Shown here one piece after another: positions 1 through 6,685 of a DNA stretch of 14,058 nucleotides. Source of the DNA: Moraxellaceae bacterium (lineage in GTDB: Bacteria > Pseudomonadota > Gammaproteobacteria > Pseudomonadales > Moraxellaceae); contig JAUXNL010000155.1 of assembly GCA_030684415.1 (NCBI GenBank), positions 1 to 14,058 of the forward strand, written 5' to 3'. Made by a program: the position numbers and the translations under genes. Within the stretch, counting starts at the first letter, position 1; each line of letters begins with the position of its first letter. Below the pieces are notes generated by a model, which had not been told where the DNA came from, did no database searches, and saw only the letters and a list, made by a program, of their open reading frames with translations.

Positions 1-272
1 CGACACATCTGGTCGTGATCTCATATGACGATCCGCTCGGCCGCATCATGCAGACCTACCGGGAAATTGGGAGACCGTCACAGATCAGTTTGCTGATCGG
101 TCCCGCATTGGCCGACCTGACCACGCTGACCGAGAACTACCTGCCCAAGGCCGCCATCGACAAGACAACCTTCCGCATGAGCGAACTGCTCAAGCAGCGC
201 TGGGGGACTCAGCAATCAGGCGAGAAGCAAACGCTAGACGATGCGCATTCTGCTGGGGGACAACCGGAATGA
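1..272 (+). CDS. C-terminal end of an unidentified gene upstream of herA (5' truncated by window)
   Basis: The reading frame is open from the left window edge to the TGA at 270-272, so only about 90 C-terminal residues are visible; the GTG at 15 is an internal codon. The segment begins around HLVVISYDDPLGR, continues through a hydrophobic LLIGPALADL stretch and ends in a polar tail. I see no diagnostic catalytic motif and do not recognise the family from this part alone. Its TGA overlaps the ATG of the HerA-type gene (ATGA), so the two are almost certainly cotranscribed and translationally coupled. In known defence pairs the gene just upstream of such a HerA-like ATPase encodes the effector, typically a SIR2 NADase or a DUF4297 nuclease, or NurA in the archaeal repair pair. 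An effector role is inferred from position only. Confidence 0.6.
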   Translation, partial: THLVVISYDDPLGRIMQTYREIGRPSQISLLIGPALADLTTLTENYLPKAAIDKTTFRMSELLKQRWGTQQSGEKQTLDDAHSAGGQPE

Positions 273-2407
273 GCCTGTCGCCGCTCGCTTATGCCGACTC
301 CCTGCGCATCGGCACTATCGACTTCGTCTCCCCCGACGAAATCAAGGTGATGATCGACATTGAGGCCCCCGACGGCGTGGCGCTCAACACCGGCACTCCG
401 CGTCCGTTCCCACGTATCAACGGCTATTTGCTGATCCCCAGCGACGAGGGACATCTGGTTGCCCAGGTCGAATGGATCACCATCGAGCGTTCTCAATACC
501 CCAAGCGCAAGGGCATGCAGGACTTTGGCCTAGTGGACTTGCCCTATCCCCTGCGCAAGATGAGCCTGAATCCGTTGGGCTGCCTAGCGTATGAAGGTAG
601 CGGGGAAGACGGCAAAGAGATCTACCGTTTCCGGCGCGGGGTTGAAAGTTACCCAACCGTCGGCGATGCGGTGCTGCTCCCCACTCAGAACCAGCTGCGC
701 GCCATCGTGGAGTCGGGAGATAACCGCCGCGTACTGATCGGCAGTAGTCCGCTGGCCGCCAATGCCAAGGTCATGATTGATCCCGACCGGCTTTTTGGCC
801 GTCATCTGGCTGTGCTGGGCAACACCGGCAGCGGCAAATCCTGCTCGGTGGCGGGGCTAATCCGCTGGTCCATGGACGAGGCCCGCAAAGCCCGAGCTGG
901 GGCAGACCCCAATGCCCGTTTTATCGTGCTTGACCCCAACGGCGAATACGCCAACACATTCCGTGACATGAGCAAGGTTCGGGTGTACGCCGTCGAACCC
1001 AGCGAAGGCATTGAGCAGCTGCAAGTTCCTTTGTGGCTCTGGAACAGCTCGGAGTGGGCCGCCTTTACCCAAGCCAGCGCCAAGACCCAGCGGCCGACGT
1101 TGGTGCAGGCGCTGAGAACCGTCCGTGATGGTGTGTTCACCGCAGCAGTCACGCCCAGCCATGAGATGCGCCGCTATCTGCGCACACTGGTCGGTATCCT
1201 GCAATTGGAGCGCAATGCCGGCAGCCCATGGGCGAAGTTTCCTCTCCCCAAGAACTTGCTGGAGAAGCTCAAGAAGTGGCAAGAGGGGTTGGGTGACCAG
1301 GATTCCTTTGGGGCTACCGAAAAGACGGCACTCGCTGCAGTCAGAGACAAGATCACAGCCCTTGCCAATGCTCGCAGCAGTCAATATCCCACCTATGAGT
1401 TCACGCGCGCCGAGATTGACGAGCTTCTATCACTCATCCAAGCAGCACATTTCGCGTTTGGAGGCAGCGACACCGATATCCTGCCCATTGATGCCGATGT
1501 GCCGCGCAAATTCACGGGTGACCAACTGCTGAGAAGTGTCGAAGCCACGGCGGAGCTGCTCGGGGTGTCGGAGTACGTCGAAACAATGCAGATGCGCATC
1601 CGCACCATCCTTTCGGACAGTCGCATGAAGGTCGTCTCAGGCGATGCCAAAGAACTGACGCTGGATGATTGGTTACGGAACTACATAGGCGACAACCAAG
1701 CTTCCAACGGCTCCGTCACTGTGATCGACCTCTCGCTAGTACCGGCTGAAGTAGTGCATGTCATCACGGCCGTAATTTCCCGAATGACGCTAGAGGCCCT
1801 TCAGCGTTACCGCAAGCTGCACCACGGCAAGACCTTGCCCACGGTGTTAGTGATGGAAGAGGCGCACACCTTCATCAAACGCTACAACGACGACGCTGAA
1901 AACCAGAACTCGGCCGCCATCTGCTGCCAGGTGTTTGAAAAGATCGCCCGCGAAGGGCGCAAGTTCGGACTGGGCCTGGTGCTGTCCTCTCAGCGCCCGA
2001 GCGAACTGTCGCCCACTGTGCTTTCCCAGTGCAACAGCTACCTACTGCACCGCATCAGCAACGACCGTGATCAGGAACTGGTGCACAAGCTGGTGCCAGA
2101 CAACCTACGTGGCTTGCTGCGCGATTTGCCCTCTCTGCCCTCCCGTCACGCCATTCTGCTTGGCTGGGCATCGGAGCTTCCGGTATTGGTGCAGATGAAC
2201 GCGCTGCCCGAGCGTCACCGACCGAAATCGGAGGATCCGGATTTCTGGGCAGTGTGGTCAGGAGAAGGCCTAGAAGAAGACGCTATCGGTGACTTGGAGG
2301 AAAGAACCGTTGATTGGAAGAAAATCTCTGATGATTGGCAGCAGGTCTCTTCTTTGACTGACAGCACCGAAATCAGTGCGCCGGAGGAAGACCCTGATGA
2401 GCTCTAG
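269..2407 (+). CDS. HerA/FtsK-type ATPase (DUF87-like), motor subunit of a defence pair
   Basis: Encodes 712 aa. Residues 1-165 resemble the HAS-barrel region of HerA proteins (NTGTPRPFPRINGYLLIP, then FGLVDLPYPLRK). The P-loop GNTGSGKS lies at 184-191, the Walker B strand with catalytic acid VLVMEEAH at 526-533, and a HerA-type sensor/arginine region (REGRKFGLGLVLSSQRPSELS) at about 561-581. These motifs define hexameric HerA-family translocases. In SIR2-HerA and DUF4297-HerA systems such a ring binds and activates the nuclease or NADase encoded next to it. The start overlaps the upstream stop (ATGA), as expected of a stoichiometric pair. The 3' end is unusual: after the TAG the same frame stays open for another 79 codons, described separately. 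The family call is secure from motifs; membership of a specific SIR2 or DUF4297 system is inferred. Confidence 0.9.
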   Translation: MSLSPLAYADSLRIGTIDFVSPDEIKVMIDIEAPDGVALNTGTPRPFPRINGYLLIPSDEGHLVAQVEWITIERSQYPKRKGMQDFGLVDLPYPLRKMSLNPLGCLAYEGSGEDGKEIYRFRRGVESYPTVGDAVLLPTQNQLRAIVESGDNRRVLIGSSPLAANAKVMIDPDRLFGRHLAVLGNTGSGKSCSVAGLIRWSMDEARKARAGADPNARFIVLDPNGEYANTFRDMSKVRVYAVEPSEGIEQLQVPLWLWNSSEWAAFTQASAKTQRPTLVQALRTVRDGVFTAAVTPSHEMRRYLRTLVGILQLERNAGSPWAKFPLPKNLLEKLKKWQEGLGDQDSFGATEKTALAAVRDKITALANARSSQYPTYEFTRAEIDELLSLIQAAHFAFGGSDTDILPIDADVPRKFTGDQLLRSVEATAELLGVSEYVETMQMRIRTILSDSRMKVVSGDAKELTLDDWLRNYIGDNQASNGSVTVIDLSLVPAEVVHVITAVISRMTLEALQRYRKLHHGKTLPTVLVMEEAHTFIKRYNDDAENQNSAAICCQVFEKIAREGRKFGLGLVLSSQRPSELSPTVLSQCNSYLLHRISNDRDQELVHKLVPDNLRGLLRDLPSLPSRHAILLGWASELPVLVQMNALPERHRPKSEDPDFWAVWSGEGLEEDAIGDLEERTVDWKKISDDWQQVSSLTDSTEISAPEEDPDEL

Positions 2408-2647
2408 TCCCAACTGCATCGACACTCGAATTCGCGACCGTACAAAGACCGCTGGAAACGCGATCTGCTGCGCGTCAAAGGCGGCAACCACGACTACTGC
2501 ATCACCCGCGAGATCTACGTACTGGCCCTGCGCCAGTTCCAGTCCAGCCACCGCTCACCTGCATCCGGCTTCAAACCCGTACCTGATGGGTTTGCAGAGG
2601 ATATGGCGTTTGACAGAAAAGCATTACCGAAAGGGGAACAGGCATGA
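2397..2647 (+). pseudogene. frame-disrupted small ORF or lost extension between herA and the pglX fragment
   Basis: Immediately after the herA TAG, herA's own frame stays open for 79 codons to a TGA at 2645-2647. The translation looks protein-like (RPYKDRWKRDLLRVKGG, then YCITREIYVLALRQF), with normal amino acid variety. A Shine-Dalgarno-like GGAGGA precedes an ATG at 2397, but that ATG is in another frame, whose product is low-complexity Ser/Thr/Ala and looks like a shadow. Three readings fit: a short third gene starting at 2397 that lost one base near 2403-2410; an originally longer HerA cut by a nonsense codon; or a natural amber codon with readthrough. The TGA overlaps the start of the pglX fragment (ATGA), suggesting this frame was once translated up to that point. 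I do not recognise a family. Confidence 0.4.
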
Positions 2648-4407
2648 GCCAGCAAGATAAAGCGGAAATGGCCAAGTATTTTTACCGCGTCTCGGCGGCG
2701 GATTTTATGAAGATTCCGGGGAGTCCGATTGCGTATTGGACAACAAATGGACTTATTTCTGCTTTCGTAAATGGAGAGCTGCTTAGTAATATTTCAATTC
2801 CAAGGCAAGGCCTAGCGACTATGGACAACGCTAGGTTTACGCGTATCTGGCACGAAATTTCAATGTCAGCGTCTTCGATTATCTCAAACCATAAAGGTTG
2901 CAAGTGGTTTCCATACAACAAGGGTGGGGATTTTAGAAAGTGGTATGGAAATCAAGAAATACTAGTGAACTGGCTCGAAAATGGCCATGAAATAAAACAA
3001 CTAGCCATTAGCCGTTACGGAAGCGCGTCTAAACGAGTTGTCAATGAAGGCTCATATTTCTTGCCAAGTATCACATGGTCAAAAATCAGCAGTAGCAAAC
3101 CATCATTTAGATATCAGCCGCAGGGGGCAATTTTTGATGTCGCCGGAATGTCAATTTTCCCATCAGAAGATAAGTTCTGTGAATTGATAACCCTACTTAA
3201 CTCGAAGCTGACATTGCGAATTCTTGAATTACTATCACCAACTTTAAATTTTGAAGCCGGCCATATCGGTTCAATACCCGTCATTAACTCGACTACATGC
3301 TTCTCGAATTCTTTTGAGAAGCTAGTTGAGCTTTCAAAACTTGACTGGGATTCCTACGAAACTTCTTGGAAGTTCAATAGTCTATCGCTAATAAAATCAG
3401 ACAATAATAAATCAACACTGCAGGATTCCTATCAGAAACTCAGAATCCACTGGCGTGAAATAACGTTAGAGATGCAACGACTGGAAGAAGAGAACAACAG
3501 CATCTTAATCCACGCCTACAGCCTGCAGGAAGAACTAACACCCGAGGTACCGCTGAACGAAATCACGCTGACCTGCAACCCGTACTATCGCTATGGTAAC
3601 GACAAGAGCGAAGCAGAGCTGGAAACACTGCTTAAGTGCGACACCATTGAAGAACTTGTGTCCTACGCCATCGGCTGCATGATGGGCCGCTATTCGCTGG
3701 ACAAGCCTGGCCTGATCCTCGCCAGCCAGGGCGAAAGCCTGCAGGACTATCTCAGCCAAATCCCTTTAGCGCGCTTTGTGCCCGATGACGACGGCATTCT
3801 GCCGCTGACCGATCAGGAATGGTTCGCTGACGACGCCACCAACCGCTTCCGCGAATTTGTCCGCACTGCCTGGGGCGAGAAGACCCTGCAGGAGAACCTC
3901 GACTTCATTGCGGAAAGTCTGTGCCTGCATGCCATCAAACCCAAGAAAGGCGAAGACAGCACCGACGCCATTCGCCGTTACCTGAGCAGTCAGTTCTACA
4001 AAGACCACCTCAAAACCTACAAAAAGCGGCCTATTTACTGGCTTTTCAGCTCCGGCAGGCACAAGGCCTTTGAGTGTCTGGTCTACCTGCACCGGTATAA
4101 CGAAGGCACCTTGGCGCGCATGCGTACCGAGTACGTCATCCCGCTCACCGCCAAGCTCAATGCTCATGCCTCAAAACTGGAAAAGGATATCGACGCCAGT
4201 AGCAGCACCGCCGAAAAGAAGGCGCTAGAAAAACAGCTGGCCACTCTGCACAACCAGCAAGCCGAGCTTGCAACCTTCGACGAGAAGCTCCGCCATTTTG
4301 CCGACCAGCGCATCCGCCTGGATCTGGATGATGGCGTAAAGGTGAATTACGGAAAATTCGGCGACCTTCTTGCCGAAGTAAACGCAATTACTGGCGACAG
4401 CCAATAA
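2644..4407 (+). CDS. pglX: PglX C-terminal half (BREX type 1 adenine methyltransferase), catalytic domain absent
   Basis: Encodes 587 aa, against roughly 1200 for full-length BREX-1 PglX. It starts just before the PglX signature IPGSPIAYW (24-32) and contains the recognition-region landmarks RQGLATMDN (54-62) and KWFPYNKGGDFRKWYG (87-102). A variable segment follows to about residue 275, then the conserved C-terminal part (CNPYYRYG; SSGRHKAFECLVYLHRYN; a charged coiled coil near 510-555). The N-terminal half with the SAM-binding and NPPY motifs is not in the window; the frame upstream of the ATG closes at a TGA at 2611. An AGGGG lies 5' of the ATG, so the fragment may be translated. In BREX-1, PglX methylates host DNA for self-recognition and is needed for defence; this fragment could not methylate by itself. 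It may be a decayed gene, or one half of a split protein with the other half upstream. Confidence 0.85.
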   Translation: MSQQDKAEMAKYFYRVSAADFMKIPGSPIAYWTTNGLISAFVNGELLSNISIPRQGLATMDNARFTRIWHEISMSASSIISNHKGCKWFPYNKGGDFRKWYGNQEILVNWLENGHEIKQLAISRYGSASKRVVNEGSYFLPSITWSKISSSKPSFRYQPQGAIFDVAGMSIFPSEDKFCELITLLNSKLTLRILELLSPTLNFEAGHIGSIPVINSTTCFSNSFEKLVELSKLDWDSYETSWKFNSLSLIKSDNNKSTLQDSYQKLRIHWREITLEMQRLEEENNSILIHAYSLQEELTPEVPLNEITLTCNPYYRYGNDKSEAELETLLKCDTIEELVSYAIGCMMGRYSLDKPGLILASQGESLQDYLSQIPLARFVPDDDGILPLTDQEWFADDATNRFREFVRTAWGEKTLQENLDFIAESLCLHAIKPKKGEDSTDAIRRYLSSQFYKDHLKTYKKRPIYWLFSSGRHKAFECLVYLHRYNEGTLARMRTEYVIPLTAKLNAHASKLEKDIDASSSTAEKKALEKQLATLHNQQAELATFDEKLRHFADQRIRLDLDDGVKVNYGKFGDLLAEVNAITGDSQ

Positions 4408-4414
4408 ATAACCC

Positions 4415-4419
4415 AAGGA
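4415..4419 (+). promoter_or_regulatory. ribosome binding site deciding the start of the AAA ATPase gene
   Basis: AAGGA lies 8 bases before the ATG at 4428. The earlier in-frame ATG at 4419 overlaps this motif and has no purine-rich site of its own, so 4428 is the better start. Confidence 0.6.
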
Positions 4420-4427
4420 TGGAAGAC

Positions 4428-6617
4428 ATGAATTTATTAACTGTGAAGCTAAAAGATTGTTATGGAATCGGCATACTTAATCATGACTTCAAATTTGATA
4501 AAGCCAACGCAAATTTAGTTTATGCGCCAAATGGCGTTATGAAGACCTCTTTCGCTAAAACTTTTCAGATGCTCTCAAAAGGGCTCTCTCCTGAAGAAAA
4601 ACTCTACAACAAAAAGTCAGAGCATGAAGTACAACTAGATACAGATACCATTACCTCCTCCGAAATCTTAGTCATTGAACCTTTCGACAAAAGCTTCGAA
4701 TCAAAAAACATTTCCACTCTCTTGGTTAACCCAGAGAAAAAGCAAAAATATGATGCGGCTATTAAGGAAATTATTGAAGCCAAACAAGTTCTCATTAAAG
4801 CCCTGAGAGCTAGATCAAAGCTAAAATTGGATGATATTGAAAAGCAGATTAATCAGGATTTTCTTTGCCAGAACATATTTGAGGCATTAGAGGCGGTAAG
4901 AGCCTGCGAACATGGCGTCGCCGGATACGCCAATATCTCCTACTCCGTAATATTTGACTCAAAAGTTACGGAGCTACTGGAAGATAGCGACGTTAAAAGT
5001 GGCATAATAGAATACACAAAACGATATGGCGAGCTTATTGAGAAATCCCCACTATTTAGTAAGGGCAAGTTCAATCCAGCAAATGCAGCATCGGTATCTA
5101 AGACGCTCCAGAAAGAACGTTTTTTCGATGCGAACCACAAAGTTTTGCTGAATGGATCTGACGCGCCAATTGCGACCCCAAAAAGTCTTGACGACACCAT
5201 GAATAAGGAGACCTCATTAATTCTAGGCGATGGCCACCTAAGAGAGATCTCCAAGAAGATTATCGGCGGCGTTGCCTCAATTAAGACCTTTCAAGACCTC
5301 CTTGAGGGCCACCCTCAATTGGCGATTGATCTGGTAGACCTAGACAAACTAAGAAAAACTCTTTGGGCCTCTTATTATTTGGAAGATAAAGAACTATTTG
5401 ACAAACTACTAAATGCTTATTACAGCAAGAAAGATGACCTTATTGAAATTGAAAATCAGGCAGCCCTAGAAAGCACCTCTTGGCACGAGACTAAAGACAT
5501 ATTTAAAGCTCGGTTCCATGTCCCGTTCGAAATTGATATCGAAGATAATGTTAATGCCATTTTAGGCACATCCGCGCCCAACATGGTATTTGCGTTTGAA
5601 GATGAACAAGGCAATTCGATTGCATTCAATAGGGGGCAATTGGATTCAATTGATTTTCTCTCTGTTGGCGAACGGAGAGCAATGTATTTGATGTACGTAA
5701 TTTTTGAAATAAAAGCCCGCATTCAATCGGGTCAACGCAGCCTAGTTATAGTAGATGACATAGCTGACTCTTTTGACTACAAAAACAAATACGCAATTAT
5801 CGAATATCTCAAAGAGCTATCTGAAGAACCCCTGCTTCGCCTTATTGTTCTCACCCACAATTTTGATTTCTACAGAACCTTTCAAAGTCGAATTCTTGGT
5901 GAGCGCACAAAGCGCGAGTGCTCATTTATTGCAGAACGGAGCGGAAATGTTGTAACACTGAGCCCCGGCGGAGATACAACCATAAGCAATCCATTTGAGC
6001 ACTGGAGAAATAACTTCAATTCCAGTAATGCGATACTTGTCTCCCTAATCCCATTCATTAGAAATCTCATTGAGATTAAAGATGGAGTTTCTGGAACCTA
6101 TCACAAGTTAACGTCGATGCTGCATATAAAACCTGATACTAAAACCCTGACGCTGGCTGACCTTGAACAAGCCATTTCAGATGTAATCAAGATGCCACTT
6201 AATGCTAATTTCAACAGGAATGACTTAATTATTGATTTAATTTATTCAGTTTCTGATGAGATATCAGCCAATCAGAATCCACCCTCTTTATCCTTGGAAA
6301 ACAAAATTTCTCTATCTATAGCCATTCGCTTGAGAGCCGAAGAATTTATGTGGAGCCATGTAAGTGACAAGTCTGAGATCAAAGGCTCTCAAACCGGGAA
6401 GCTATACGATCGCATATGCAAAGAAAATAAACACTTAGGTGGCCAGTTTGATAACGTCCGGAAAATTCTTGGACAGGTAATTTTAATGACCCCTGAAAAT
6501 ATCCACATCAACTCATTCATGTATGAGCCGCTTATGGATATTTCATCTCTCCACCTGACCCAGCTTTTATCTTCAATTAAGAATCTAAGCTGGCCACAGT
6601 CAATGACAACTGCTTAA
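4428..6617 (+). CDS. SMC/ABC-type AAA ATPase, accessory gene in the BREX cargo slot
   Basis: Encodes 729 aa from the preferred ATG. The order is that of a RecF/SMC/RloC-like ABC ATPase: a degenerate P-loop YAPNGVMKTS near 32-41, where the usual GxxGxGKS/T has Ala and Met at two glycine positions; a helical, charged middle; the ABC signature LSVGERRA near 410; Walker B with D-loop LVIVDDIADSFD near 439-450; and the switch histidine in LTHNFDF near 474. About 230 further residues form a C-terminal module (including IAIRLRAEEFMW and HINSFMYEPLMDIS) where related anticodon nucleases carry their effector, though no nuclease motif is certain here. The gene lies between pglX and pglZ, a common site for extra defence genes in BREX-1 loci. 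It is visibly AT-richer than both flanks, suggesting separate acquisition. A sensor-plus-toxin role is inferred. Confidence 0.8.
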   Translation: MNLLTVKLKDCYGIGILNHDFKFDKANANLVYAPNGVMKTSFAKTFQMLSKGLSPEEKLYNKKSEHEVQLDTDTITSSEILVIEPFDKSFESKNISTLLVNPEKKQKYDAAIKEIIEAKQVLIKALRARSKLKLDDIEKQINQDFLCQNIFEALEAVRACEHGVAGYANISYSVIFDSKVTELLEDSDVKSGIIEYTKRYGELIEKSPLFSKGKFNPANAASVSKTLQKERFFDANHKVLLNGSDAPIATPKSLDDTMNKETSLILGDGHLREISKKIIGGVASIKTFQDLLEGHPQLAIDLVDLDKLRKTLWASYYLEDKELFDKLLNAYYSKKDDLIEIENQAALESTSWHETKDIFKARFHVPFEIDIEDNVNAILGTSAPNMVFAFEDEQGNSIAFNRGQLDSIDFLSVGERRAMYLMYVIFEIKARIQSGQRSLVIVDDIADSFDYKNKYAIIEYLKELSEEPLLRLIVLTHNFDFYRTFQSRILGERTKRECSFIAERSGNVVTLSPGGDTTISNPFEHWRNNFNSSNAILVSLIPFIRNLIEIKDGVSGTYHKLTSMLHIKPDTKTLTLADLEQAISDVIKMPLNANFNRNDLIIDLIYSVSDEISANQNPPSLSLENKISLSIAIRLRAEEFMWSHVSDKSEIKGSQTGKLYDRICKENKHLGGQFDNVRKILGQVILMTPENIHINSFMYEPLMDISSLHLTQLLSSIKNLSWPQSMTTA

Positions 6618-6685
6618 AGATAATAATTAGATATGCATGCGAGGTTTTTCTAATTAATTTAAGTACTTGTTAAGGAACTTTATTG
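6618..6685 (+). promoter_or_regulatory. AT-rich intergenic leader of pglZ with an inverted repeat
   Basis: This is the only sizeable spacer between the BREX-side genes. It holds a perfect 8-bp inverted repeat (TAATTAGA at 6624-6631, TCTAATTA at 6649-6656) around a 17-base centre containing the palindrome GCATGC. The stem is pure AT apart from one G:C pair and has no run of T after it, so it does not look like an intrinsic terminator. An operator or promoter region for a separate pglZ-brxL transcript is possible, but I see no convincing -35/-10 pair. Confidence 0.35.
6672..6676 (+). promoter_or_regulatory. ribosome binding site deciding the pglZ start
   Basis: AAGGA lies 9 bases before the ATG at 6686. 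The TTG codon at 6683 directly before it would also open the frame but is a poorer choice. Confidence 0.65.

Noticed and set aside
15..272. Small complete gene starting at GTG 15
   Set aside because: The frame is open to the window edge and there is no ribosome site before the GTG; it is the tail of a longer gene.
857..1384. 175-codon minus-strand ORF inside herA
   Set aside because: It lies wholly opposite the conserved HerA ATPase and shows no motif; an ordinary shadow of GC-rich coding sequence.
2376..2660. 94-codon ORF spanning the herA-pglX junction, in the frame of the ATG at 2397
   Set aside because: Its product is Ser/Thr/Ala-rich low complexity, while another frame over the same bases gives a natural-looking sequence.
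6624..6656. Intrinsic terminator after the ABC-ATPase gene
   Set aside because: The stem is almost all A:T with a 17-base loop and is not followed by a T run, so it would not be stable.
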